64,000 bases of DNA from Micrococcus flavus (GTDB lineage Bacteria; Actinomycetota; Actinomycetes; Actinomycetales; Micrococcaceae), in assembly GCF_014204815.1 (NCBI RefSeq), contig NZ_JACHMC010000001.1:248001-312000 (forward strand). Reading direction: 5' to 3'. This document shows positions 16,177 to 24,600 of this stretch, in pieces. A program made the translations under genes and the position numbers. The first letter of the stretch is position 1, and every line of letters begins with the position of its first letter. The notes below the pieces were generated by a model. It worked only from the letters and a program-made list of their open reading frames with translations, ran no database searches and was not told the DNA's origin.

Positions 16177-16824
16177 ATGACACCGCACCTCGACACCCAC
16201 CCCGACGCCCGCCCCGACCCCGGCTCCCGCCAGCGGGCCCTCGTCCGGCGCTCGCCCCTGATCCTCGCGGCCGTCGTCCTCCTGGCTGGAGCCGCCGTCC
16301 TCGCCGCCCAGGGACACCGCGAGGCGGCCGGCCTCAGCCTGCAGATCGTCACGGTGGTCCCCGTGCCGATCGCCCTCGAACGCGCCCACCGGGTCCGCCT
16401 GCCCACCGCGCTGCACGCGATGTACGCGGCCCTGCTGCTCGCCGCCCCGTGGGTGGGTGCCGCGCTCGGCGGCTACGACGCCTGGCCGTGGTGGGATGCC
16501 CTCGTGCACTTCTACTCCGGCGTGCCGATCGCGCTCGGGTGCGTCTTCCTGCTGGGCGTCGCGGCCGCGCGCCGTGGGCTGGTCCTGCCGCCCGGGCTCG
16601 AGGCGCTCCTCGTGATGGCCCTGCACTCGCTCGTGGCCCTGGCGTGGGAGATCGCCGAGTTCACCGCCGACCAGGCGCTCGGCGCGCAGACGCAGAAGGG
16701 CAACACGGACACCATGACGGACATGATCGTCGGCACGCTCGGGGCCCTGATCGTGGCGTTCGCCCTGTACGCGCACCGCACCCGCGGCCGCTTCGCCTGG
16801 CTCTCGCGCTTCACCGGGTCCTGA
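16177..16824 (+). CDS. DUF2238/YjdF-like membrane protein
   Basis: A 215-residue integral membrane protein with about six hydrophobic segments. The conserved features are WWDALVHFYSGVPIALG, HSLVALAWEIAEFTAD and a polar loop QTQKGNTDTMTDMIVGTLGAL before the last helix. These histidine-, glutamate- and aspartate-containing stretches are typical of the DUF2238/YjdF family, whose function is not established. It starts 10 bp after the preceding gene, so the two are probably co-transcribed. Confidence 0.75.
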   Translation: MTPHLDTHPDARPDPGSRQRALVRRSPLILAAVVLLAGAAVLAAQGHREAAGLSLQIVTVVPVPIALERAHRVRLPTALHAMYAALLLAAPWVGAALGGYDAWPWWDALVHFYSGVPIALGCVFLLGVAAARRGLVLPPGLEALLVMALHSLVALAWEIAEFTADQALGAQTQKGNTDTMTDMIVGTLGALIVAFALYAHRTRGRFAWLSRFTGS

Positions 16825-16953
16825 GCAGGCGGGCGCCTGCCACCGGACGCTGCGGTGCGGGCATCCCCTTCCCGGCGTCCTGTCAGCGGTCCGTCCTACC
16901 CTGCTGATCAAGCGGCCCCGCCCCGGGGCCGACCGACGGAAGGAACCCCCGGC

Positions 16954-17688
16954 ATGCACCGCACCCCCCTCGCCCTGACGGGTCTGACCCTCGCCGCCGC
17001 CCTGACCGTGACCGGCTGCGGCACCACAGACACGGACGACACCCCGGCCGCCCGCGCGGACGCCGCCGCCTCCTCCGCGGGCACCGAGCCCTCGACGGCG
17101 GCCCCGACCACGGACCCGACCACCACCGGCTCCGCCCCCACCGGCGGCGCGCGGGACGGCTCGGCGTCGTCTGCGGCCCCGTCCGAGGCGTCCTCCACGG
17201 CCGCGGCCGAGGCGATCTCCGAGGAGCACGGGCTCGCGGACGTGATGTTCGCGCAGATGATGGTCCCGCACCACGAGCAGGCCCTCGAGATGAGCCGGAT
17301 CGTTCTGGACAAGGAGGGCGTCCCGGAGGACGTGCGCGCCCTGGCCCAGCGGATCGAGGCCGCGCAGGCCCCCGAGATCACGCGCATGCAGGACATGCTC
17401 GCCGCGTGGGGCGTCACCGACGCCCAGCACATGGACCACTCCGGCCACGGCGGCATGGCCGGGATGCTGACGGAAGAGCAGCTGCAGGACCTGCGCGACG
17501 CCGACGGCCCCGAGGCCGCCCGCCTCTTCCTCGAGGGCATGGTCGAGCACCACCGGGGCGCCGTGGACATGGCCCAGACCGAGCTGGAGGACGGTGAGAA
17601 CCCCCAGGCGCGCGCCCTCGCCGAGGACGTGATCGCCGCCCAGGAGGAGGAGATCGCGCAGATGGAGGACATGCTCGCCGGTCTCTGA
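16954..17688 (+). CDS. DUF305 lipoprotein
   Basis: A 244-residue secreted lipoprotein. It has a signal peptide with lipobox TVTGC, a low-complexity Thr/Ser/Ala linker to about residue 85, and then a DUF305 ferritin-like four-helix domain with two repeats of the family motif: MVPHHEQALEMS and MVEHHRGAVDMAQ. It also has a His/Met-rich loop (QHMDHSGHGGMAGM). DUF305 proteins often occur with copper or other metal-handling genes, and the His/Met content fits metal binding, though this is not proven here. RBS GGAAGGA sits ahead of the ATG at 16954. A strong hairpin follows the gene. Confidence 0.88.
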   Translation: MHRTPLALTGLTLAAALTVTGCGTTDTDDTPAARADAAASSAGTEPSTAAPTTDPTTTGSAPTGGARDGSASSAAPSEASSTAAAEAISEEHGLADVMFAQMMVPHHEQALEMSRIVLDKEGVPEDVRALAQRIEAAQAPEITRMQDMLAAWGVTDAQHMDHSGHGGMAGMLTEEQLQDLRDADGPEAARLFLEGMVEHHRGAVDMAQTELEDGENPQARALAEDVIAAQEEEIAQMEDMLAGL

Positions 17689-17726
17689 CCTGCCGGACGG
17701 GCCGCCGCGACACGCCCCGGCACACG

Positions 17727-17768
17727 ACGACGCCGGCCCGCCTCCGGGAGGAGACGGGCCGGCGTCGT
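17727..17768 (+). terminator. Strong bidirectional hairpin terminator
   Basis: A perfect 14-bp inverted repeat (ACGACGCCGGCCCG and its complement) surrounds a 14-nt loop. It lies between a + strand gene and a convergent - strand gene, so it can serve both. No poly-T run follows. Confidence 0.75.
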
Positions 17769-17819
17769 GGTGTCCGGGGCGCTGGCCCCGAGGCGGGTCC
17801 GTGGACCCGCCGGGGGCGC

Positions 17820-18119
17820 TCAGCGGCGGCGGCCGAGCTGGCGCTGCAGCAGGCGCATGCCCTCGCGCATCAGCATGTCGCGGCCGCCGGAGCGGCGGGC
17901 GTTGACGGACGGACGGCCGTAGGCGGTGCCGGTGCCGAAGCGGGCGCCGCGGCCAGCCCGGGCGTTGCCGCCGGAGAGCAGGCCGCCGAGCATGCCGCCC
18001 AGGCCGCCGGACCGGCCGGCGCTGACGTATCCGCCGCGGCCGCGGGAGGACTGGCCGTAGCTCCGGCCGCCGGTGGACTGGCTGCGCAGGGCGCGGAGGA
18101 GATCGTTCTTCAGACCCAT
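17820..18119 (-). CDS. Small Gly/Arg-rich hypothetical protein
   Basis: A 99-residue basic protein with no recognised domain. The N-terminus (MGLKNDLLRALRSQ) is helical. The middle is low-complexity Gly/Ser/Arg (GYVSAGRSGGLGGMLGGLLSGG), and the C-terminus is Arg-rich (MREGMRLLQRQLGRRR). I use the ATG whose first base is 18119 because the AAGGAG ribosome-binding site then lies at a normal distance; the ATG at 18125 sits almost on top of it. It has its own position between the hairpin and the AGCS symporter gene. Nucleic-acid or membrane-surface binding is possible but unsupported. Confidence 0.6.
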   Translation of the reverse strand: MGLKNDLLRALRSQSTGGRSYGQSSRGRGGYVSAGRSGGLGGMLGGLLSGGNARAGRGARFGTGTAYGRPSVNARRSGGRDMLMREGMRLLQRQLGRRR

Positions 18120-18224
18120 GGTCATGCTCCTTCTCGAGTGCGCGCCGCCCTTCGCCGCGCGCAGTGCGTCCACGGTAGCCCGCGGGCACCCGTCACAGTC
18201 CAGGGCGGGGGCGCGCCCGTGCCG

Positions 18225-19757
18225 TCAGCGGGCGGACGAGCCGGATCCGCCGCGGGGCCGGCGCAGGGGGAGGCCCGGCCGGTGCAGCTCCTCGGGGGAG
18301 CCGGCGCCGTAGCCCGGCACCGTGCGCATCAGCTCGGTCTCGCCGTCCTGCCACAGGGGCACGTTCTTGGCCTCGGGCAGGTCGGACACGCGGAAGCGCG
18401 GGTCCTCACCGGCCTTGAGCTTGCGCTCGTAGTCCTTGAGCAGCTTCACGGCGAGCCCGCCCAGCGGGATGATCGCCACGAGGTTGATGGTGGCCATCAG
18501 GGCGGCGAAGGTGTCCGCGAGGTTCCACACGAGGTTCACGGTGCCCAGGGCGCCGCCCACCACGCACAGCAGCACGAGCACGCGGAACGCCGTGATGAAC
18601 GCCGGCGCCCGGTCCCCGGCCAGGTACTGGATGTTCGCCTCGCCGTAGTAGGTGTTGCCCAGCACGGAGGACCACGCCAGGAAGAAGATCACCACGGTGA
18701 GGAAGGGGCCGGCCCACGCGCCCACGGCCTGCTGCAGGGCGCCCTGGGTGACCGCCATGCCGAGGGCCTCCTTGTCGCCGAACGTCGGCTCGGAGAGCAG
18801 CACGATGAACGCGGTGGCGGTGCACACCAGCAGCGTGTCGAAGTACACGCCGAGCGACTGCACGAAGCCCTGCTTGGCGGGGTGGGACACGGCGGCCGCG
18901 GCGGCCGCGTTCGGGGCCGAGCCCATGCCGGCCTCGTTGGAGAACATGCCGCGGCGCACGCCCTGCATCACCATCGCCATGCCGACGGCGGCACCCGCCA
19001 CCTGCTCGAAGCCGAGGGCATGACCCACGATCAGCCCGAGCATCGCCGGGACCTCGGTGATGTTCACGGCCACCACGATCAGGGCCACGACGATGTAGGC
19101 CACGGCCATGATCGGCACGATCACGTTGGTCACCGCGGACAGGCGACGCACGCCGCCGAAGATCACCAGGGCGGTCAGCACGGCCAGGCCCACGCCCACG
19201 ATCCACGCGGTGGTGGTGGAGGTGCCCCAGTTGGCCTGCACGGACTCCGAGATCGAGTTGGACTGCACGGCGTTGAACACGAACCCGTAGGTCACCGTGA
19301 TCGCGACGGCGAACAGGGCCGCCAGCCACTTCTGGCCCAGCCCGTCACGGATGTAGTACGCCGGGCCGCCGTAGAACCCGTCCCTGCCCTTGCGCTTGTA
19401 CAGCTGGGCGAGGGTGGACTCCACGAACGCGGTGGCGCCGCCGATGAGCGCCATGACCCACATCCAGAACACCGCGCCCGGCCCGCCCAGCACGATGGCG
19501 ATCGCCACGCCCGCCACGTTGCCGGTGCCCACGCGGGAGGCCGCGGAGATGGTGAAGGCGCGGAAGGGGGAGACGCCGTCGTCGGCGCCGGTCTCGGGTC
19601 CCTTCGCCACCACGGAGCGCAGCATCTCCGGGAGCATGCGCACCTGCACGCCCACGGTGCGGATGGTGAACCACACGCCCGCGACGGCGAGCAGCGCCAT
19701 CACCACGTACCAGTACCAGTTGTTGAACGCGCTGATGGCGTCGGTGAGAGCTTCCAT
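18225..19757 (-). CDS. AGCS-family sodium:alanine/glycine symporter
   Basis: A 510-residue integral membrane transporter, full length for the family (~450-550). It has the conserved early segment FTISAASRVGTGNVAGVAIAI with the GTGN motif, AFVESTLAQLYK, GGPAYYI, and the later VRRGMFSNEAGMGSAPN, a hallmark of alanine/glycine:cation symporters. About 10-11 membrane spans are visible. It probably imports alanine or glycine with sodium. The start MEALTDAISAFNNWYW is chosen because the family N-terminus begins here and a TAAGCT box lies 7 bp upstream; the long open extension further upstream overlaps the neighbouring gene. Confidence 0.93.
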   Translation of the reverse strand: MEALTDAISAFNNWYWYVVMALLAVAGVWFTIRTVGVQVRMLPEMLRSVVAKGPETGADDGVSPFRAFTISAASRVGTGNVAGVAIAIVLGGPGAVFWMWVMALIGGATAFVESTLAQLYKRKGRDGFYGGPAYYIRDGLGQKWLAALFAVAITVTYGFVFNAVQSNSISESVQANWGTSTTTAWIVGVGLAVLTALVIFGGVRRLSAVTNVIVPIMAVAYIVVALIVVAVNITEVPAMLGLIVGHALGFEQVAGAAVGMAMVMQGVRRGMFSNEAGMGSAPNAAAAAAVSHPAKQGFVQSLGVYFDTLLVCTATAFIVLLSEPTFGDKEALGMAVTQGALQQAVGAWAGPFLTVVIFFLAWSSVLGNTYYGEANIQYLAGDRAPAFITAFRVLVLLCVVGGALGTVNLVWNLADTFAALMATINLVAIIPLGGLAVKLLKDYERKLKAGEDPRFRVSDLPEAKNVPLWQDGETELMRTVPGYGAGSPEELHRPGLPLRRPRGGSGSSAR

Positions 19758-19764
19758 GGGGAGA

Positions 19765-19770
19765 AGCTTA
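19765..19770 (-). promoter_or_regulatory. -10 box of a probable leaderless promoter (AGCS gene)
   Basis: On the minus strand TAAGCT lies 7 bp before the ATG. No ribosome-binding site is visible in that gap. Confidence 0.45.
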
Positions 19771-19786
19771 GGGGTTGACAGGACGG

Positions 19787-21391
19787 TCAGCGCACGGGGT
19801 CGTCCGCATCCTCGGCGAGGTCGCGACCCAGCGTGGTCTCCCACAGCTCCACGAGGTGGCCGATCCGCCGGCGCAGGTCCTCCGGCTCCACCCCGGCGGC
19901 CGTGTTGCGGGCGGCCGAGCGGGCGACGTCGTCGGCGAGCTCGTTGCCCCGGGTGCCGGCGTGGCCCTTGACCCACACCGTGCTCACCTCGACGCCCGCC
20001 GTCTCGGCGAGGTCGATGGCGGCCAGCAGGCGGCGCAGCGCGCGGCGGATGCGCTCGCCGCGGGCGTCGCCGAGGGTGAGGCGCTCGCGATGGGCGTCCC
20101 GCAGCAGGGCCAGGGCGGCGCGGGAGTCCGAATGGATGACGACGCGCTCGTCCGGGTGCCCGGACCAGGCGGCGAGCAGGTGGCCCAGGGCCAGCGCCTC
20201 GAGCTCCGCCTCGAGCGGCAGGGTGACGCCGGGCAGGGCGTGCGCGGCCCACGGACCGGAGGGCGTCACGGCCGCGGCGCCGCCGGTGCGGGTGCCGCGC
20301 AGCACCGAGCCGTCCACGTACACGTGGCGCACCTCGGCGGGGTCGGAGAAGGACAGGCTGTGCATGAGCTGCGGCGCCGTGCGCCGCAGGTGGCGCTCCA
20401 CGCGGCGGCGGGCGAGCAGCACGCGGCCCGCGCGGGTGGCGTCCTCGGCGACCTGCTGCTCGGCGCGCAGGGCCTCGAGCGAGGCGCGGACCGCGCCCGA
20501 GGCGGCCACGGCGGCGGCGTCCACGTCCGGGAGCAGGTAGCTCGAGCGCTGGGAGCCCACGGGGGACTCGTCGAGCCGGTAGGAGACCACGTGCAGCTCC
20601 GGGGGTGCGAGCGCCCGCAGGAGGGAGAGCAGCTCGGCGTCCGAGTCCGTGCGCAGGCGCACGATCACGGGCCGCCCGGCGGGCAGGTCCTCGGCCACGG
20701 TGGCCCAGAACCGGTCCAGCTGGGTCACGGGGACCACACCGGTCAGGACCGTGCCCTTGACGTCGTCGCCGAGCTCGCGCAGCTCCAGGTGGCGGGCCAC
20801 GAACACGATCCCGTCCTGCACCGGGTGCAGGTCCACGCGCAGCGCGCGGCCGTGGTCCACGCCGGGGAGCATCGCGAGGGGCCGGGCCACCACGCGGACG
20901 CCGTCGGTGCGCACGCGCATCCGCGGCGGCGCCGGGCGGGGCCCCGCCGGTCGGGGCAGTGCGGGCAGGGGCGGCGCGGGCTCCAGGAAGCCGGCGGGGG
21001 ACCAGGGCGTGGCCGTGAGGTCCACGGCGGGCAGCCTCACGAGCCCGCCCGCGTGGCGGGAGGGGTGACGGATCAGGGCCGAGGAGCCCGCGTGTGCCCC
21101 GGGCCGTGCGGCGGGTCGCCCCGCCGTACGGGCCGCGGCCTGCGCGGAGAGGGAGGTCCGGAGGGCGTGGCTGCCGGGCAGATGGCTGCCGCTGCGGTCC
21201 TGGAGCGACTGGTCCGTGGGCCGGTCCGGGTCCACGAAGGCACCGTCGGGGGTCGGCGTGCCCATGAGCTGGGCGCCCGGGCCGGTGAAGGCCCAGAGCG
21301 CGTCCAGCAGATCGTCGGGGGTCGAGGCGTCGACGTCGAAGTGGAGGGACCTCACCTGCCCCTCCCGAGGATGATTGCTGAGTGCTCCCAT
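19787..21391 (-). CDS. RNase H-like protein with a long uncharacterised N-terminal region
   Basis: A 534-residue protein. The C-terminal ~190 residues form an RNase H type 1 domain with the acidic residues in place: YVDGSV (first Asp), LEAELEAL (Glu), HSDSRAAL (second Asp) and VKGHAGTRGNELADDVA (His loop and last Asp). The first ~340 residues include a Pro-rich low-complexity linker and a mixed alpha/beta stretch (VLTGVVPVTQLDRFWATVAE) that I do not recognise. It could process RNA:DNA hybrids. The start at 21391 (MGALSNHPREG) follows a GGTGGAG ribosome-binding site; an upstream in-frame ATG would add 34 unlikely residues. Confidence 0.8.
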   Translation of the reverse strand: MGALSNHPREGQVRSLHFDVDASTPDDLLDALWAFTGPGAQLMGTPTPDGAFVDPDRPTDQSLQDRSGSHLPGSHALRTSLSAQAAARTAGRPAARPGAHAGSSALIRHPSRHAGGLVRLPAVDLTATPWSPAGFLEPAPPLPALPRPAGPRPAPPRMRVRTDGVRVVARPLAMLPGVDHGRALRVDLHPVQDGIVFVARHLELRELGDDVKGTVLTGVVPVTQLDRFWATVAEDLPAGRPVIVRLRTDSDAELLSLLRALAPPELHVVSYRLDESPVGSQRSSYLLPDVDAAAVAASGAVRASLEALRAEQQVAEDATRAGRVLLARRRVERHLRRTAPQLMHSLSFSDPAEVRHVYVDGSVLRGTRTGGAAAVTPSGPWAAHALPGVTLPLEAELEALALGHLLAAWSGHPDERVVIHSDSRAALALLRDAHRERLTLGDARGERIRRALRRLLAAIDLAETAGVEVSTVWVKGHAGTRGNELADDVARSAARNTAAGVEPEDLRRRIGHLVELWETTLGRDLAEDADDPVR

Positions 21392-21573
21392 GTCTCCACC
21401 GGCGGTCTGTGCGGAATCGCCCCGGACATGTGAGCCGGGTCCGGGGCGATGCGTTGGTCGGTGGGTCCCGGCCGGCGGGTCGATCACCGGCACGGCACCC
21501 GATGTCGGCTACACCCTAGTGAGCCGACTCCGCTCAGGGCAGGGCTGAGGGTCTGTGGATTCCCGGCCGCCGG

Positions 21574-22095
21574 TCAGAGAACGCCCGCACGTCGGCGCTG
21601 GACGTCCGGGCCGGTGGCCACGCCGAGGGCCTCGGCCTGCGCGCGCTGCTGCCGCAGGGACACGGTGCCCAGCACCAGCGCCAGGGCCCGTTCGCCCTCC
21701 GCCGGCGTGGGCGCGGCGGCGGTCAGCAGCCGGTGCAGGCCCAGCCCGCCCAGGCCCAGGGCGAGGGCCGTGGTGAGGACCTCGGCGCCGTCGCGGTGGC
21801 GCAGCAGCACCTCCTCGGCGGCCTCCGCCACCGCCTCCAGGTCCGCGCCCCCGCCGGCGGTCCCGGCGCGTGCGGCGACGGCGTGCTCGATCTCCGCCAC
21901 GATCCGGTCCGCCACCCGGGCCAGCAGCGTCTGCTTGTCCGGCACGTGCCAGTACAGCGCGGAGGCCTGCACGCCCAGCACCGCGGCGACGCGGCGCATC
22001 GAGAGGTCCCCCATGCCGAAGTCCTGCAGGATCGCGACGGCGGCGTCCACCACGTCCTCCGCGCTCAGGCGGCCACGGGGCGGGGGAGGGGTCAT
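21574..22095 (-). CDS. TetR-family transcriptional regulator
   Basis: A 173-residue regulator. The N-terminal TetR helix-turn-helix is clear: AEDVVDAAVAILQDFG, LSMRRVAAVLGV and ALYWHVPDKQTLLARVADRI. The C-terminal ligand-binding part is short and Ala/Leu-rich, similar to the TetR_C class of the tetracycline repressor. It lies 10 bp downstream of thiQ but has its own leaderless-type box (TAGCCT at 22103-22108), so it may be expressed separately. Whether it regulates the thiamine transporter is unknown. Confidence 0.88.
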   Translation of the reverse strand: MTPPPPRGRLSAEDVVDAAVAILQDFGMGDLSMRRVAAVLGVQASALYWHVPDKQTLLARVADRIVAEIEHAVAARAGTAGGGADLEAVAEAAEEVLLRHRDGAEVLTTALALGLGGLGLHRLLTAAAPTPAEGERALALVLGTVSLRQQRAQAEALGVATGPDVQRRRAGVL

Positions 22096-22102
22096 GGAGG
22101 GC

Positions 22103-22108
22103 AGGCTA
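22103..22108 (-). promoter_or_regulatory. -10 box of a probable leaderless promoter (TetR gene)
   Basis: Minus-strand TAGCCT lies 7 bp before the ATG of the TetR gene and overlaps the 3' end of thiQ. Confidence 0.45.
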
Positions 22109-22879
22109 CCCGGCCCCGCCTGCCGCTTCAGCTGGGGCGTCCGGGCCGGCGATCCCGTGGAGTACGCCGCCCTCGCCCATCCGCACGGTCCGGTCCGCCA
22201 TGACGGCGGCCTCGTCGGCGTCGTGGGTGACCACGACGGCGCTCGTCCCCTCCGCCCGCAGCGCCGCCCGGATCTGGCGGGCCAGGCGGGCGCGCAGGTC
22301 GGCGTCGAGGGCGGAGAGGGGCTCGTCCAGCAGGAGCACGCGCGGGGCGGGGGCGAGCGAGCGGGCCAGGGCCACGCGCTGGGCCTGGCCGCCGGAGAGC
22401 GTCCGCACGGGGCGGCCCGCGAGCTCCGTCAGGCCCACAAGCTCCAGCAGCTCGGCCACGCGCGCGCGGCGGCGGACCCGGTCCCACCCGGCGGCCTCGA
22501 GCCCGTAGGCCACGTTGCGGGCCACCGTGCGGTGCGGGAACAGCTGCCCGTCCTGGAACACGAGTCCCACGCCGCGGCGGTGGACGGGCACGGGCCGGCC
22601 CCCCGCGGCGCCGGACACCTCCGTGCCGTCGATCTCCGCCGTCCCGGCCACCACGTCCTCCAGCCCCGCGATCCCGCGCAGCACGGTGGACTTGCCCGAG
22701 CCGGAGGCGCCCACGAGCGCCACGATCTCGCCCGGGGCCACGTCCAGGTCCGCACGGGTCACGGGCACCGAGCCGTCCGGGTAGGCCACGGCGACCCCGC
22801 GCAGGCGCAAGGCGGCGCCGGGGCGGGGCGCGTCGTCGTCGTGGTGGGCGGTGCGGTGCCCCGGGGTGGTCGGCTCCAT
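22106..22879 (-). CDS. thiQ: Thiamine ABC transporter ATP-binding protein
   Basis: A 257-residue ABC ATPase with Walker A GASGSGKST, Q-loop region FQDGQLFPHRTV, signature LSGGQAQRVAL, Walker B VLLLDEPLSALD and the H-loop VVVTHDADEA. It powers the ThiP permease for uptake of thiamine or its phosphates. Assignment to thiamine rests on its place as the last gene of a three-gene transporter operon led by a TPP riboswitch. The ATG overlaps the permease stop by one base (TGATG). Confidence 0.9.
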   Translation of the reverse strand: MEPTTPGHRTAHHDDDAPRPGAALRLRGVAVAYPDGSVPVTRADLDVAPGEIVALVGASGSGKSTVLRGIAGLEDVVAGTAEIDGTEVSGAAGGRPVPVHRRGVGLVFQDGQLFPHRTVARNVAYGLEAAGWDRVRRRARVAELLELVGLTELAGRPVRTLSGGQAQRVALARSLAPAPRVLLLDEPLSALDADLRARLARQIRAALRAEGTSAVVVTHDADEAAVMADRTVRMGEGGVLHGIAGPDAPAEAAGGAG

Positions 22880-24600
22880 CAGATCCCTCCCGATCCGGCC
22901 TCGCGCGGGCGCAGCCGCTCACAGGCCAGCATGACGCCGGCGCTGAGCACGGCCAGCACCGTGGCGGCGGCCAGCGCCATGCCGTAGTTGTCCGCGCCGG
23001 GCCGGCCCAGCAGGCGCGCGATGAGCACGGGCAGCGTGGGCCGGTCCGCGGCGGCCAGGAAGCTCGTGGCGCCGAACTCCCCGAGGGACACGGCGAACGC
23101 GAACCCGGCCGCCAGGCCCACCCCGCGCAGCAGGAACGGCCCGTCCACCGTGGCCAGCACGCGCGCCGGACCCGCGCCGAGGGTGCGGGCGGCCTCCCGC
23201 AGGCGCGGGTCCACCGCGGCGAGCACGGGCACGAGCGCGCGCACCGCCAGCGGCACGGCCACCACGGCCTGGGCGATCGGCACGAGCGCCCCGGAGGCCG
23301 CGAGCTCGGGGGCCTGCACGCGCAGGGACACCACGAACCCGAAGCCCACCGTCACCGCGGACACGCCCAGCGGCAGCAGCAGCGCCCCGTCCAGGGCGCG
23401 CTGGACGGCGCGGGCCGCGCGCGAGCGGAACGGGCGGGTGAGCAGCAGGGCCAGGGGCACGGACACGAGGAGCGTGACCACGGTGGCGTCCAGGGCCGTG
23501 CGCGCGGACTGCTCCAGGGCCTCGAGCGGGGTGACGCCGCCGGCGAACCCGGTGCCCGGGCTCGTGGCCAGCAGCGTGTAGTTGCGCAGCCCCCAGCCCT
23601 CCGGGGACCGGAAGGAGCGGATCACGAGCGCCGCCAGTGGGGCGAGGACCAGCGCGCCGGTGAGCGCGGTGGCGGCCGCCGGGAGCGCATCGGTGCGGGT
23701 CAGGGGCCGCAGCGGGGCGGTGCCGAGCCGCAGCGCCCGGCGCGCGCGGGCCGCCGTCACCCCGGACAGCGCCACCGCCGCCAGCACCACGGCCAGCTGG
23801 AGGATGGAGAACACGGCGGCGGTGCGCAGGTCCAGGTACACCGCGGTCTGCACCCAGATCTCGGACTCGAGCGTGCCGTACCCGGGCCGGCCGAGGGTCT
23901 GCACGATCCCGAACGCCGACGCGCAGAACAGGAACACCAGCGCCGCCGCGCCCGCGAGCGCCGGCCCCAGCTGCGGCAGGGTGACGGTCAGGAAGGCCCG
24001 GGTGGGCGAGGCGCCCAGCGTCCGGGCGGCCTCCGCCTGGCGGGGGTCCAGCGCGGCCCACAGGGCGCCCACCTGGCGGACCACCACGGAGACGTTGAAG
24101 AACACCATGGCCAGCACGACGGCGGCGGTGGTCTGGTCCAGCCCCGTCCAGCCGAAGGGTCCACCCGGGGCGAGCAGGGCCCGGAACGCCACGCCCACCA
24201 CCACGGTGGGCAGCACGAAGGGGACGAGCACCACGGCCCGCAGCAGCGTCCGGCCGGGGAAGGCGCGGCGGTGCAGCACGAACGCGGCGGGCAGGCCGAG
24301 CGCCACGGAGGCCGCGGTGCCGGCGGCGGCCATCCCGAGGGTCTGGCCGAGGATCCGCCACGTCCGCTCCCGACCCAGGACCTCCGCGAACGCGCTCAGG
24401 TCCAGCGCGCCCGTGGGGTCCCCGGCGACGTCCACGCCCGCCACCCCGCGCCACAGCATCGCGGCCACGGGCCACGCGAAGAACACCAGCAGGAACGCCA
24501 CGGGCACGACGCCGGCCGCCAGCCATCCGGCGCCCGCGCCGGTCCCGGCGGGGCGTCGGCGGGGCGGGCGGGCCGGCGTCGTGAGGGCGGCGAGGGGCAT
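22879..24600 (-). CDS. thiP: Thiamine ABC transporter permease (fused, two permease domains)
   Basis: A 573-residue permease with about 12 membrane helices in two similar halves, each with an EAA-type cytoplasmic loop (first QAEAARTLGASPTRAFLTV, second REAARTLGAGPARVLATV). Fused double permeases are characteristic of ThiP and FbpB-type importers. The start (MPLAALTTP) overlaps the stop of the binding-protein gene by one base, indicating translational coupling. The larger frame open upstream lies inside the neighbouring gene and is not used. Confidence 0.92.
   Translation of the reverse strand: MPLAALTTPARPPRRRPAGTGAGAGWLAAGVVPVAFLLVFFAWPVAAMLWRGVAGVDVAGDPTGALDLSAFAEVLGRERTWRILGQTLGMAAAGTAASVALGLPAAFVLHRRAFPGRTLLRAVVLVPFVLPTVVVGVAFRALLAPGGPFGWTGLDQTTAAVVLAMVFFNVSVVVRQVGALWAALDPRQAEAARTLGASPTRAFLTVTLPQLGPALAGAAALVFLFCASAFGIVQTLGRPGYGTLESEIWVQTAVYLDLRTAAVFSILQLAVVLAAVALSGVTAARARRALRLGTAPLRPLTRTDALPAAATALTGALVLAPLAALVIRSFRSPEGWGLRNYTLLATSPGTGFAGGVTPLEALEQSARTALDATVVTLLVSVPLALLLTRPFRSRAARAVQRALDGALLLPLGVSAVTVGFGFVVSLRVQAPELAASGALVPIAQAVVAVPLAVRALVPVLAAVDPRLREAARTLGAGPARVLATVDGPFLLRGVGLAAGFAFAVSLGEFGATSFLAAADRPTLPVLIARLLGRPGADNYGMALAAATVLAVLSAGVMLACERLRPREAGSGGI

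Noticed and set aside
18138-19778. 546-residue plus-strand ORF over the AGCS symporter gene
   Set aside because: His/Gly-rich repetitive translation opposite a clear symporter; shadow frame.
19758-19800. Glycine riboswitch upstream of the AGCS symporter
   Set aside because: The space before the start is about 30 bp and taken up by the -10 box; there is no room for an aptamer.
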